This document shows, one piece after another, positions 35,606-44,646 of a DNA stretch of 64,000 nt (position 1 is its first letter; the number at the start of each line of letters is the position of its first letter). Source of the DNA: Alphaproteobacteria bacterium (lineage in GTDB: Bacteria; Pseudomonadota; Alphaproteobacteria; CAAHEQ01; UBA3637); assembly GCA_015062245.1 (NCBI GenBank), contig SUVA01000001.1, positions 97,254 through 161,253 on the forward strand, written 5' to 3'. The notes under the pieces are model-generated. The model made no database searches. It saw only the letters and a program-made list of their open reading frames with translations, and was not told the origin of the DNA. The translations under genes and the position numbers were made by a program.

Positions 35606-36084
35606 GAATTTTCCTGAGAAAGTTTTGTTAAAACATCCAAGGCGATTTGTTCGGCAATTTGATCGGCTAATTCTTGTTGTATTTTATTTTCGGCAACGGT
35701 TGTGGCATAAGGATTTGACACAACGGAATAAGAGCTGACAGCGGTTATTTTTTCCGATAAAATTGTCTTTTGGGTTTTTAAATCTTGTAATTGATAGGTT
35801 GAAAAAGCGCTGACTTGCATTGTGCTGGCAAATTCATCCGAAGTAATTGTTTTATCACCAGATGAAAATGAAGGCGAAGAAACGGTTAGTTTATATTGCT
35901 TTGAGGCTTCATCTTGTGTAACGGGCAGTGCATTTTTTATAATGCGTGTCATACTTTCGCCATATTTATTTGGGATAGGGGAAACAGTCAGGTGTGTGTC
36001 ATGCAAGGAATAGTTTTTAATTCCATAAAGAGGGGTAAAACCACAACCGCTGATAAACAAAAGGGAAAGTAAAATTTTTTTCAT
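35602..36084 (-). CDS. lptE: LPS-assembly lipoprotein LptE
   Basis: This 160-residue outer-membrane lipoprotein plugs the LptD barrel during lipopolysaccharide export. The lipobox is ISGC (Cys about 14), followed by the family-typical GFTPLYG. A compact alpha/beta domain follows, with Thr/Ser-rich strands and a C-terminal helix (QELADQIAEQIALDVLTKL). AAGGAG precedes the ATG. Position upstream of holA is the conserved context that supports the call despite low sequence conservation. Confidence 0.85.
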   Translation of the reverse strand: MKKILLSLLFISGCGFTPLYGIKNYSLHDTHLTVSPIPNKYGESMTRIIKNALPVTQDEASKQYKLTVSSPSFSSGDKTITSDEFASTMQVSAFSTYQLQDLKTQKTILSEKITAVSSYSVVSNPYATTVAENKIQQELADQIAEQIALDVLTKLSQENS

Positions 36085-36164
36085 CTGAACTCCTTTTTCT
36101 TTAATATATCAAAAAAAGTGAAAAAAGACAATAAAAAAGCCTTTTAAATGCGTTTTTTTTCGGG

Positions 36165-36170
36165 TATAAT
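36165..36170 (+). promoter_or_regulatory. -10 box of miaA, predicted leaderless
   Basis: A perfect TATAAT lies 6 nt before the miaA ATG, with only a weak TTTTAA at the -35 position (36142-36147) and no ribosome binding site. Confidence 0.5.
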
Positions 36171-36176
36171 AGCCTT

Positions 36177-37007
36177 ATGAAAAAACAAAAGATACATATT
36201 ATTGTTGGGCCAACGGCCAGTGGTAAGTCTTCTTTGGCTTTTCGTATGGCAAAAGAACAATCAGGTCAGATTGTGAATGCCGATGCTTTTCAGGTTTATT
36301 CGGGGTTGCGTGTTTTAACGGCCCGCCCAACAGCGGATGAAGAAAAAGAAATTCCACATCATTTATATGGCTATGGCGATGATAATTTTCAGGAAAATGT
36401 TCAAGGCTGGTTAAGTAAAGCCTGCGAAATTTTACCTAATCTTTCCAATCCGATTGTGGTGGGCGGAACGGGAATGTATGTCAATGCTTTGATAAACGGT
36501 ATCAATCAAATGCCCGAAATTCCGGATGAAATACGCCAATCGGTGCGTCAAATGGATATCAATGAAGTGCGTTCATTGTTAAAAGGACAAAATGTTTTTC
36601 CCGATCCGCAACGCCAAAGAAGGGCTTTGGAAGTTTTTATGGCAACAAATAAAACGATTGAATACTTTCAAAAACAACCCCTTAAAAAAATGATAGATGC
36701 TGAATTTTATCTTATTTTGGTTCAACCGCCCCGTCAAGCTGTTTATAATAAAATTGCCAAAAGATTGGATGTTATGTTTGAACAAGGGGCTGTTGATGAG
36801 GTTGAAAACCTTTTAAAATCAAAAGCTTGTGGTGGTGTTTTAAAAGCGATAGGTGTTAAAGAAATTGCTCAGTTTTTAAATAAAGAATTGACATTAGAAC
36901 AAACCAAAGAACAGATTTTGTTATCCACCCGACACTATGCCAAACGTCAAATGACATGGTTTCGTCATCAAATAACGCCTGATTTGGTTATTTCTGACGG
37001 AGTGTAA
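36177..37007 (+). CDS. miaA: tRNA dimethylallyltransferase
   Basis: This 276-residue enzyme isopentenylates A37 of tRNAs reading UNN codons. The P-loop is GPTASGKSSLA (about 11-21), followed by ADAFQVYSGLRVLTARP, with Ala-Asp-Ala-Phe in place of the usual Asp-Ser at the start of the motif. VVGGTGMYVNALING (about 91-105) and QRQRRALEVF complete the set. It is somewhat short for the family, with a reduced insertion domain. The ADAFQ variant is worth noting, but the rest is intact. Divergent from lptE. Confidence 0.93.
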   Translation: MKKQKIHIIVGPTASGKSSLAFRMAKEQSGQIVNADAFQVYSGLRVLTARPTADEEKEIPHHLYGYGDDNFQENVQGWLSKACEILPNLSNPIVVGGTGMYVNALINGINQMPEIPDEIRQSVRQMDINEVRSLLKGQNVFPDPQRQRRALEVFMATNKTIEYFQKQPLKKMIDAEFYLILVQPPRQAVYNKIAKRLDVMFEQGAVDEVENLLKSKACGGVLKAIGVKEIAQFLNKELTLEQTKEQILLSTRHYAKRQMTWFRHQITPDLVISDGV

Positions 37008-37171
37008 TTACAAAGTTATAACGCATTAAAATTGTTAAAATTCAATATGTTATGAAAATAAACAATGAAAATACTTTTAAATAAACTCAATAACAAAAAG
37101 TAATTGTAATTACACAAGTAATTATTTTCTTGACAATGTGCTTACTTTGTAATATAGTGTCTGTAATTATA
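37003..37171 (+). promoter_or_regulatory. Promoter with palindromic operator-like sites before coiled-coil/mazEF operon
   Basis: TTGACA (37130-37135), 17 bp and TATAGT (37153-37158) form a strong promoter. The palindrome TGTAATTACA occurs at 37003-37012 and 37105-37114, and a variant TGTAATTATA at 37162-37171 covers the expected start point. This spacing suggests a repressor, possibly the MazEF complex itself. The rest of the gap is AT-rich and holds nothing else. Confidence 0.55.
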
Positions 37172-37185
37172 ATCAGGAGGACAAA

Positions 37186-38523
37186 ATGAAACGCAAGAAA
37201 AGATTTATACATAAAGCGCAAATAATCTTTATTTTTGTGGGACTTATTTGGTGTTCTTTTATTTTTAACTATTTATCGGTTTCAGGATGGTGGACGGATC
37301 GTGCCAATTTGTCCCCAATGGAATTGATGGGTGGATTGAGCGGTTTGTTTTTACCCTTGGTGGTTTTATTTTTGATTTCGGCTTATTTTGATCGTAATGA
37401 ATATCTGGAAAAACAAGGCAGGCATTTGCGTCAGTATTTGGAAGAATTGATTTATCCCACAGAAGAAGGTGAAGTTTATACAAAAGAATTGACGCAAGCT
37501 TTGCGTGAACAAATAAAGGAATTCAGATCTGTTTATGATGGGGTTAATAAACATACGGATGATGTCAGGGATAATTTACAACGTTGGATTGAAGGTTTAA
37601 ATAAGATGGTTAAAACGGTGGATACCCAGACGGTCAGCGTGGTTCAAAAATTGGCTGAGCATGTTCAAAAATTGGCCGAAATCACTCATCAAAGCAATCG
37701 TCAATCCCAAGAAACAACAAAATTATTGGCCGATCAAGCAGATACTTTTAATGAGGTCAGTTCAAAAACACATAAAGTGATGTCGTCTTTTACCAAAGAA
37801 TTAAATCAGGAAATTCACGAAATAAAAGATATTGTTCACGCCTTTGAAACAGCGCATCACCAAATCAGCCAAACTGCCGAATCTTCCGGTAAAATCGCCA
37901 AAATTTTACATGATTCAGGTGTTCAGGTAACTCAGGCTGTGGAAAATTTCGGATCGGTTAAAGATGTGATTCAACAGGCAGGAGATGTAAAAAAGCAAAT
38001 TCAGCAAAGCGAAAAAGATTTAAATCAAAAGGCGCAAACGTTAAAAAATGTTTTGTCGCAAATCCATGGGGATATGACTGTGGTTGCCAAAGGATTACAA
38101 CAACATACCCAGACTTTGGAAAAGCATTTGGATTTTAAAGCTGAACAAAAAAGGGATTTTTTGCGTGAAGCCAGCGAAATCACAACCAAATTACAACAAT
38201 TTTCAATTTCTTTGGCCCAATTGTTTGCCCCGAAAAACGAAGAAGAGTTGTGGAGCAAATACTATGCCGGTGATAAAGCGGTCTTTATGCGCTATTTGGC
38301 CCAAAATATCAAAAAAGCAAAAGCCGATAAAGTGCGTCAGTTGTTTAAACAAGATGCTCTTTTCCAATCCAATGCCATCAATTACATGCGCACTTTTGAA
38401 CAAATGACACATCAGGCCAGCGAAAATGCCTCTGATAGTCCTTTGTTAGCGGTTTTAATCGGTTCGGAAGTGGGGCGTTTGTATATGGTCTTGGCGGATA
38501 TTTTAAAGGGGGATAATACATGA
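37186..38523 (+). CDS. Membrane-anchored coiled-coil protein, unknown
   Basis: This 445-residue protein has two N-terminal membrane helices (about 9-32 and 45-67). A long cytoplasmic or periplasmic coiled coil follows (about 70-345), rich in Gln, Lys, Glu and heptads such as VQKLAEHVQKLAEITHQSNRQS. A compact C-terminal helical domain (about 345-445) includes LWSKYYAGDKAVFMRYLA and VGRLYMVLADILKGD. The architecture resembles methyl-accepting or anti-phage-type scaffolds, but no family is recognised. AGGAGG precedes the ATG. It overlaps mazE by 4 bp, so expression is tied to the toxin-antitoxin pair. Confidence 0.75.
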   Translation: MKRKKRFIHKAQIIFIFVGLIWCSFIFNYLSVSGWWTDRANLSPMELMGGLSGLFLPLVVLFLISAYFDRNEYLEKQGRHLRQYLEELIYPTEEGEVYTKELTQALREQIKEFRSVYDGVNKHTDDVRDNLQRWIEGLNKMVKTVDTQTVSVVQKLAEHVQKLAEITHQSNRQSQETTKLLADQADTFNEVSSKTHKVMSSFTKELNQEIHEIKDIVHAFETAHHQISQTAESSGKIAKILHDSGVQVTQAVENFGSVKDVIQQAGDVKKQIQQSEKDLNQKAQTLKNVLSQIHGDMTVVAKGLQQHTQTLEKHLDFKAEQKRDFLREASEITTKLQQFSISLAQLFAPKNEEELWSKYYAGDKAVFMRYLAQNIKKAKADKVRQLFKQDALFQSNAINYMRTFEQMTHQASENASDSPLLAVLIGSEVGRLYMVLADILKGDNT

Positions 38524-38738
38524 AAATCAAATTGATAAAAATCGGAAACTCTATGGGGGTTCGTTTGCCTCAATCGGTAATTAAGGAATGTCAATTTGAA
38601 AACGAATTGGAATTGCATATTCGTCAAGGAAGTGTTGTTTTGTCGCCTGTTGTGAAAAATCGTTACGGATGGAAGGAATTGATGCAAAGCGAATTAAACA
38701 AGCATCCGATTAAAGCGGAAGGGGAGTGGGAATGGTAA
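38520..38738 (+). CDS. mazE: MazE/AbrB-type antitoxin
   Basis: This 72-residue protein has the swapped-hairpin MazE fold: KIKLIKIGNSMGVRLPQSVI (residues 2-21) and ELELHIRQGSVVLSPV, which bind DNA and form the dimer. The acidic/aromatic tail (KHPIKAEGEWEW) would neutralise the toxin. It begins in the stop codon of the preceding gene and overlaps mazF by 7 bp. Such antitoxins usually autorepress their operon. Confidence 0.88.
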   Translation: MKIKLIKIGNSMGVRLPQSVIKECQFENELELHIRQGSVVLSPVVKNRYGWKELMQSELNKHPIKAEGEWEW

Positions 38739-39034
38739 AAAAATTTGATGTTTATTTTTGTGAAAATAAAAATCACGAAAAACCGTGTGTGATTATTTCC
38801 CCTGATGAAATGAATGCTCTTTTGCCGTATGTGGTGGTGGCACCGATTACCAAGCATCAACGGGCTTTTCCATGCCGTGTTGGTGTGAAATTAAAAGGAC
38901 AGGTGGGGCAAATAGCTTTGGATTTAATGCGGGCGTGTTCCAAAGAAAAATTGGTAAAAAGGGCGGGAGCTTTGCCGGATAACCTGAAAAAAGAAATACA
39001 AGATATATTAAAAGAATTTTTTAATTTGAAATAG
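38732..39034 (+). CDS. mazF: MazF/PemK-type endoribonuclease toxin
   Basis: This 100-residue toxin has the SH3-like barrel pattern: VKKFDVYFCENKNHEKPCVIISPDEMN, VVVAPITKHQRAFPCRVGV, and GQVGQIALDLMRACSKEKLVKRAG. In this family such residues cleave mRNA at short sequences. The first strand lacks the usual GDI.W motif, so it is a divergent member. The ATG at 38732 has GGGGAG upstream; GTG at 38726 is less likely. Its 3' end overlaps the histidine kinase gene by 14 bp on the opposite strand. Confidence 0.85.
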   Translation: MVKKFDVYFCENKNHEKPCVIISPDEMNALLPYVVVAPITKHQRAFPCRVGVKLKGQVGQIALDLMRACSKEKLVKRAGALPDNLKKEIQDILKEFFNLK

Positions 39035-40337
39035 GTAAGATAACCGTAAATACGGTCCCTTTTTCCTGTGAACTTTGAACTTCAATGCGTCCGTTATAAC
39101 GTTGGATGATTTGTTGGGCGATACTTAAACCCAAACCGGTTCCTTCCACTTGATGATTGGGGTGATTTCCACGATAAAAACGATCAAAGATATGGGGAAT
39201 TTCCGATTTATCAATAACTGGGCCTTGATTTTGAATACTGACACACAATGTTTTATTTTGTTGAAAAATTTGAATCTGAATTTCTTTGTTTTTATCTCCG
39301 TATTTGACGGCGTTTTCCAATATATTTTGAAACAGATGGTATAAATCTGTTTGTCTGGCATGAATATAACTTTGTTTTTTATCGCACTTTAAAATAAAGT
39401 TTTGATTTTTTTCTTTGGCTTTTGTTTTTAATTCCGATATCAGTTGTTTTAGTACCTGATTGACGGATAGATTCACTTTTGGGCCGAAATCCGTTTGTTG
39501 ACGGGCTAATTTTAACAAACATTGAACCAGATTTGTCATATGGGCGGATTGATTGGCAATCAGGGATAAAAATTCCTGTTGGGCCTTTGGGTCATCTTTG
39601 GCGGGCCCTTGTAAAGTTTCAACTGCACCGCAAATGACAGCCAATGGTGTTTTCAGTTCATGGCTGGCATTGGCAAAAAAATCATTTTGTTTTTGATGAA
39701 ACAGTTTAAAATCGGTAATTTCATGTAATAAAATTTCAACAACACCGCCTTTTTGAGTGGGGGCAGGTAATTTATCCAAGCGCACCTGAAAAAAACGTTC
39801 ATTGTTTTGCCATTCAAAAACCTGAGGTTCTTTTTTGATTTTAGTATAGGCTTTTTTAAAAAGTTCGTTTTTTGTTAAAATTTTTAAATTATGATCAGTA
39901 AATAAATTTTCGGCCGCTGTGTTTAAAAAAACAGCCTTTTTTTTATCATCCAAAATAATAATCGGGTCGGGCAGGTTGGTTAGTATATGGGCATCGGACA
40001 AGGCTTGTTGTTGCCAAATGCGACTGGCCGTTTGAAAAGCACGCATTAAACGGTTGGATGAAAACAGGCTTCGGCGGAATATGGGTTGCTCTTTACCAAA
40101 GTTAGTGGCCCATTGATTTAAATAGTTGATAAAGTTATCCAAATCCTTAAAAACCAAGACGATAATACCGGCGCTGATGGCCCAAAAACACGATAAAGAA
40201 ACAACAGCCGAAATCCATGACAGCTTTCCCAAAACCATTAAAAAAAGCAAAATCAACACCGCCGGAATGTTAATAATCCAGGTGCGGGCGGCCAATTTAA
40301 ATATATAATCTTTTATTTTTACTTTCTTTTTTTTCAT
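39021..40337 (-). CDS. Sensor histidine kinase (PhoR-like), orphan
   Basis: This 438-residue inner-membrane kinase has two membrane helices (about 18-60), a PAS-like domain (about 105-215, LPDPIIILDDKKKAVFLNTAAENLF) and a HisKA domain with the phosphoacceptor FFANASHELKTPLAV (about 223-237). The HATPase_c domain (about 335-438) has N box QNILENAVKYGD, HIFDRFYRG and GTGLGLSIAQQII. The architecture matches PhoR/phosphate-type kinases. No response regulator is adjacent. The ATG at 40337 lies 6 nt from a TATACT box and gives a leaderless mRNA. Confidence 0.9.
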   Translation of the reverse strand: MKKKKVKIKDYIFKLAARTWIINIPAVLILLFLMVLGKLSWISAVVSLSCFWAISAGIIVLVFKDLDNFINYLNQWATNFGKEQPIFRRSLFSSNRLMRAFQTASRIWQQQALSDAHILTNLPDPIIILDDKKKAVFLNTAAENLFTDHNLKILTKNELFKKAYTKIKKEPQVFEWQNNERFFQVRLDKLPAPTQKGGVVEILLHEITDFKLFHQKQNDFFANASHELKTPLAVICGAVETLQGPAKDDPKAQQEFLSLIANQSAHMTNLVQCLLKLARQQTDFGPKVNLSVNQVLKQLISELKTKAKEKNQNFILKCDKKQSYIHARQTDLYHLFQNILENAVKYGDKNKEIQIQIFQQNKTLCVSIQNQGPVIDKSEIPHIFDRFYRGNHPNHQVEGTGLGLSIAQQIIQRYNGRIEVQSSQEKGTVFTVILPISN

Positions 40338-40343
40338 AAATCC

Positions 40344-40351
40344 AGTATAAT
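40344..40351. promoter_or_regulatory. Overlapping divergent -10 boxes of histidine kinase gene and mutS
   Basis: Minus-strand TATACT (40344-40349) and plus-strand TATAAT (40346-40351) share four bases. The -35 elements are weak on both sides. Only one polymerase could open this site at a time. Confidence 0.5.
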
Positions 40352-40377
40352 ACAATTTTATAAAAAAGGAAAGTAAA

Positions 40378-42960
40378 ATGTCATCTGATAAAGTAACGCC
40401 GTTGATGGAACAGTATTTAAAAACAAAACAACAATATCCGGATTGTTTGTTATTTTATCGGATGGGCGATTTTTATGAATTGTTTTTTTCGGATGCTTAT
40501 CAGGCATCATCGGCATTGGATATTGTTTTAACCTATCGTGGCACATATATGGGTGAAAAAATACCCATGTGTGGGGTACCGTTTCATGCCTATGAAAATT
40601 ATTTGGTGCGTTTGGTAAAGGCCGGCTATAAGGTGGCCATTTGTGAACAGGTGGAAAGTCCGGCTGAGGCCAAAAAACGTGGTTATAAGGCTGTTGTTAA
40701 AAGGGAGGTTGTTCGGATTGTAACGGCCGGCACTTTAACTGATGATGCTTTATTAAATTCACGCCGACATAATTATTTGGTATCTGTGGCCGATGGCGGA
40801 TTAAATTTGGGTGTGGCTTGGGTGGATATGTCCACAGGTGATTTTTTTGTTCAAAAAACGGATGTTGGGGGATTAGGGGCTGTTTTGGCCCGATTGGAAG
40901 CCAGTGAAGTGGTTTTGTCCGAAGAATTTTGTGATAAAAAAGGCTTTGTTTGGGATACGGCCTATGGCCAATTGACCCAATTATCGCCCAGTGATTTTCA
41001 TACTTCTTTACATTCGGATGTTGTTCAAAAATACCCCAGCTTTGACAAAGGCGAACAGTTGGCCATTGGTGTTTTGTTAAAATATATTCATAACACCCAA
41101 AAAGGTCAAATGCCGTTATTAAACGAAGTTCAACAAATTCAGGATGTTCAATTGATGCAAATTGATCGGGCCACCCGTCGCAGTTTGGAATTGACCTCCA
41201 CTTTATCCGATGAAAAAGGGGCCAAAAGTTTATTATCCGTTTTGGACAGAACCAACACCGGTGCCGGTGCCCGATTGATGAGTACGTGGCTTTCTTCACC
41301 TTTGATGGATTTGGATCAAATCAATTTCAGATTGGATATGGTCGGCTTTTTTAAAGATAATCCTTTGGTGCTGATTCAGGCCAAAAATATATTAAAAGAA
41401 GTGCCGGATATGGAAAGGGCTTTGGCCCGTTTATCCGTTGCCCGTGGTGGCCCCAGGGATATGTTGGCCATTGTTTCGGGGTTAAAGTTGATTCCGCTTT
41501 TACGTTCGGAATTGAATGCCGAATTTGTACCCGACAGTTTGACTTGGCAAAAAAAACAAATGGGCGAACACACCTCTTTGGTGGGGGATATTTCACACGC
41601 TTTGTTGGATGAAGTACCTTTGTTGGCCCGTGACGGCGGTTTTGTACGTTCGGGATATCATGCCGACTTGGATGAATTACAAAATATGAAAAAGAATGCC
41701 AAAAAAATGTTGGCGGATTTACAGGCAAAATATACCCAAAAAACAGGCATACAAAATTTAAAAGTTACTTTTAATAATTTGTTGGGCTATTTTATTGAGG
41801 TGCCGGCCCGTTTGGCTCAACCTTTGTTGGATAATAAAGAAATGGGCTTTATTCACCGCCAAACAATGGTGAACTGTGTGCGTTTCACAACGGTTGAATT
41901 GGGGGAATTGGAAACCAAGATTTTGCATGCTGATGAAAAAGCAATTGCTTTGGAATTGGAAATTTATGAACAGTTGCGTGAACGCATTTTATCCCAAAGT
42001 GATGCGATTTTATCGGCCACAAAGGCTTTGGCCACGGTGGATGTGTGTGTGGCTTTGGCCGATTTGGCTTTGGAACAAAATTGGACTCGTCCTGTTTTGA
42101 CTCAGGGGCGTGAATTTGAAATTAAATCCGGCCGTCATCCGGTGGTGGAATACGCTTTGGCCAAAGAACACAAAACCTTTATTCCCAACGATTGCAATTT
42201 GAATGACAATAATAATTTATGGTTATTGACGGGGCCGAATATGGCGGGTAAAAGTACCTTTTTGCGTCAAAATGCCTTGATGGTTGTGCTGGCTCAGATG
42301 GGGTCTTTTGTGCCGGCCGAAAGTGCCACCATCGGTTTGGTGGATAAATTATTTTCCCGTGTGGGGGCCAGTGATGATTTGGCCCGTGGGCGTTCCACTT
42401 TTATGGTGGAAATGGTGGAAGTAGCGGCTATTTTAAATAATGCCACTGATAAATCTTTGGTGATTTTGGATGAAGTCGGCCGTGGCACAGCCACTTTTGA
42501 CGGTTTGTCTATTGCTTGGGCCACGGTGGAATATTTGCATAATTATAATCAGGCCAGGGCGTTATTTGCTACACACTATCATGAATTGACGGCTTTGGAT
42601 AAAAGGTTGAATCGGGTATCGTTGCATACCATGCGTGTGAAAGAATGGCAAGGTGAGATTGTCTTTTTGCACGAAGTCGGATCAGGGGCTGTGGATCGTT
42701 CCTATGGGATTCACGTGGCCCGTTTGGCGGGATTACCGCAAAGCGTTTTAACCAGATCTGAACAGGTTTTGGATCAGTTGGAAGAAAAAAAAGCCGCCCA
42801 AAAACCGCTGTTTGAAGATTTGCCTTTGTTTGCCACCATTGAAAAATCCGCCCCAAAAGAAAGTGAAACAGATAAAAAACTGCGTTCTTTGGATGTGGAT
42901 AACTTATCCCCACGGGAAGCTTTGGATATTTTATATCAATTAAAAAGGGAGTTAAAATGA
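40378..42960 (+). CDS. mutS: DNA mismatch repair protein MutS
   Basis: This 860-residue mismatch-recognition ATPase has an N-terminal domain with the mismatch wedge ([18 protein letters not shown], Phe-x-Glu at about 23-30). Connector, lever and clamp domains (about 130-560) precede the ABC ATPase. Walker A is [14 protein letters not shown] (about 617-630); signature and Walker B are [16 protein letters not shown] and [18 protein letters not shown]-terminal tetramerisation tail follows. AAGGAAAG precedes the ATG. No mutL is seen nearby. Confidence 0.97.
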   Translation: MSSDKVTPLMEQYLKTKQQYPDCLLFYRMGDFYELFFSDAYQASSALDIVLTYRGTYMGEKIPMCGVPFHAYENYLVRLVKAGYKVAICEQVESPAEAKKRGYKAVVKREVVRIVTAGTLTDDALLNSRRHNYLVSVADGGLNLGVAWVDMSTGDFFVQKTDVGGLGAVLARLEASEVVLSEEFCDKKGFVWDTAYGQLTQLSPSDFHTSLHSDVVQKYPSFDKGEQLAIGVLLKYIHNTQKGQMPLLNEVQQIQDVQLMQIDRATRRSLELTSTLSDEKGAKSLLSVLDRTNTGAGARLMSTWLSSPLMDLDQINFRLDMVGFFKDNPLVLIQAKNILKEVPDMERALARLSVARGGPRDMLAIVSGLKLIPLLRSELNAEFVPDSLTWQKKQMGEHTSLVGDISHALLDEVPLLARDGGFVRSGYHADLDELQNMKKNAKKMLADLQAKYTQKTGIQNLKVTFNNLLGYFIEVPARLAQPLLDNKEMGFIHRQTMVNCVRFTTVELGELETKILHADEKAIALELEIYEQLRERILSQSDAILSATKALATVDVCVALADLALEQNWTRPVLTQGREFEIKSGRHPVVEYALAKEHKTFIPNDCNLNDNNNLWLLTGPNMAGKSTFLRQNALMVVLAQMGSFVPAESATIGLVDKLFSRVGASDDLARGRSTFMVEMVEVAAILNNATDKSLVILDEVGRGTATFDGLSIAWATVEYLHNYNQARALFATHYHELTALDKRLNRVSLHTMRVKEWQGEIVFLHEVGSGAVDRSYGIHVARLAGLPQSVLTRSEQVLDQLEEKKAAQKPLFEDLPLFATIEKSAPKESETDKKLRSLDVDNLSPREALDILYQLKRELK

Positions 42961-43193
42961 AACAATTTTTGTATCAATTATTGGCACTGACTTTTTCTTT
43001 AACGGTTTTGATATTGATTTTTCAATTGATGTGGATATTGGTCATACCGGCTTTAATCGTATTTTTGGGAATTTGGGCAATCAACGGTATGAAAAAATAT
43101 TGGGAAAAAGGCAAGATTCCCCCGTCCGCCACAGGGCCCATCCGTCCCCACCAAGTGATTGATGTGGAATACAGGGAAGTGGAAAAAGAATAA
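42957..43193 (+). CDS. Small membrane protein coupled to mutS
   Basis: This 78-residue protein has a long hydrophobic stretch (about 5-43), enough for one or two membrane helices, then a basic turn ([13 protein letters not shown]) and a tail [14 protein letters not shown]. It starts in the mutS stop codon (ATGA). The tail resembles small DUF-type proteins, but no family is assigned. Confidence 0.6.
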   Translation: MKQFLYQLLALTFSLTVLILIFQLMWILVIPALIVFLGIWAINGMKKYWEKGKIPPSATGPIRPHQVIDVEYREVEKE

Positions 43194-43195
43194 AA

Positions 43196-43214
43196 TATGA
43201 CATTTTTATGACAA
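43196..43214 (-). promoter_or_regulatory. Possible Pho box
   Basis: On the minus strand TTGTCATAAAAATGTCATA is a pair of TGTCAT half-sites 11 bp apart, close to the PhoB consensus. It lies just upstream of the -35 of the FadL-type gene. Binding is unproven. Confidence 0.35.
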
Positions 43215-43219
43215 AATTG

Positions 43220-43248
43220 TTGCATTTTTGTGACAACTTGTGTATGAT
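43220..43248 (+). promoter_or_regulatory. Promoter of FadL-type porin gene
   Basis: TTGCAT (43220-43225), a 17-bp spacer and TATGAT (43243-43248) predict a leader of about 27 nt. Confidence 0.6.
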
Positions 43249-43281
43249 ACCTTTGTTGTTTAATTCAAACAAAGGAAAAAA

Positions 43282-44523
43282 ATGAAAAAATTATCTATTA
43301 TTTTAGGGGGGCTGTTTGTGGCCTCTGTCGCTCAAGCGGGTGGTTATCAATTAAATGATTATTCTGTAACCGGTTTAGGGCGTTCTTATGCCGGTCAAGG
43401 TATCATGGGGGACGATTATTCGGCTATTGCTTTTAACCCCGCCGGTATGACTTTGATGAAAAGATCAGGTATTCAAACAGGTTTAAGCTTTGTGAATTTG
43501 AATGCCGATGTTGAAAGTATTGATTCCAGATACGCCAATCAACACAAAAAAATGGATTTTTGGGTGCCGATTCCTCAATTTTTTGCCCAATATAATTTAA
43601 ATGACAGATGGTCTTTGGGTATGGGTGTTTATGCACCGTTTGGTTTAAAAACGGATTATGATGCCGATTGGTTTGCATCTGATACAGCCGTTTTATCCAA
43701 ATTGGATATTGTGGATTTTAATATCTCGGCCGCCTATAAAATCAACAAACATTGGTCAGTGGGTGTCAGCGGTATTATGCGTTACATCTATGGCAAAATG
43801 ACGAACAGCATTTCCCCATTGGCAGGTAGTGGTGAATCCGATTTTAATGTGCATGCGTGGAGCCAAACCGCCAGCTTTGGTTTAATGTATGAACATAATG
43901 AAAACACCCGTTTTGGTTTATCCTATCGTTTGCGTTCGGCTCAACGTACCAAAGGTGATTTTTATGTCAGTGGAAGTATGAATCCTGCTTTTAATGGCAA
44001 ATCTAATGTTTGGGCAAATCCGGATTTACCCGAAACAATCACATTGTCGGGATATCACCGTTATAAAAAATTCGGTTTTTCGGGAACGGCCCGTTGGACA
44101 CATTGGACATCATCTTTCCCTGATTTTAGCGTTTATTCCGATGCCCCATTGATGAAAGCGGTTTATTCCGCAACAAATGGAACAAAGGTTTCGCACTATG
44201 ATTATGACAACACATGGACTTTAACGGCTGGTTTGGATTATTATTATTGTAAAAACCTGACCTTCCGTTTCGGTGCCGGTTGGGATGAAAGTCCGACCCA
44301 CAGCGATAACAAACGCACGATCCGTATTCCGGATAATGACCGTTGGTGGACCAGTATCGGGGCCAGTTATATGAAAAACAATTGGCAATTGGATATCGGT
44401 TATGCCCATATGTTTGGTAAAACAGGCAAAGCTTTGGAAGCCAGCGATCCAAGTTCGGTTCAGGTGAAATACAAAAACCTGCAATCGCATATTTTGGGTA
44501 TCCAATATCAATATAAATTTTAA
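43282..44523 (+). CDS. FadL/OmpP1-family outer membrane transporter
   Basis: This 413-residue 14-stranded barrel imports hydrophobic compounds. It has a signal peptide (MKKLSIILGGLFVASVAQA). The N-terminal hatch with the family motif NDYSVTGLGRSYAGQGIMG and SAIAFNPAGMT lies at about residues 25-57. Amphipathic strands end in SHILGIQYQYKF with a C-terminal Phe. In this family such proteins carry long-chain fatty acids or aromatics; the substrate here is unknown. Confidence 0.9.
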   Translation: MKKLSIILGGLFVASVAQAGGYQLNDYSVTGLGRSYAGQGIMGDDYSAIAFNPAGMTLMKRSGIQTGLSFVNLNADVESIDSRYANQHKKMDFWVPIPQFFAQYNLNDRWSLGMGVYAPFGLKTDYDADWFASDTAVLSKLDIVDFNISAAYKINKHWSVGVSGIMRYIYGKMTNSISPLAGSGESDFNVHAWSQTASFGLMYEHNENTRFGLSYRLRSAQRTKGDFYVSGSMNPAFNGKSNVWANPDLPETITLSGYHRYKKFGFSGTARWTHWTSSFPDFSVYSDAPLMKAVYSATNGTKVSHYDYDNTWTLTAGLDYYYCKNLTFRFGAGWDESPTHSDNKRTIRIPDNDRWWTSIGASYMKNNWQLDIGYAHMFGKTGKALEASDPSSVQVKYKNLQSHILGIQYQYKF

Positions 44524-44543
44524 TTGATTTGGCCTTTTAAAAG

Positions 44544-44571
44544 TCCCCCTGATAAAAAAGGGGGATTTTTG
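44544..44571 (+). terminator. Terminator of FadL-type gene
   Basis: TCCCCC pairs GGGGGA across a 10-nt loop and is followed by TTTTTG. Confidence 0.9.
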
Positions 44572-44646
44572 TTATAAAAAATACAATTGGATAATTGCTT
44601 TTTATAAAAAAGTATGCTAGGGTTAAACCTAACAAAGGATTTTTGG

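Noticed and set aside
40697..41728. Antisense open frames in mutS
   Set aside because: Composition (Pro, His, Trp-rich) is typical of reversed coding sequence; mutS itself is intact.
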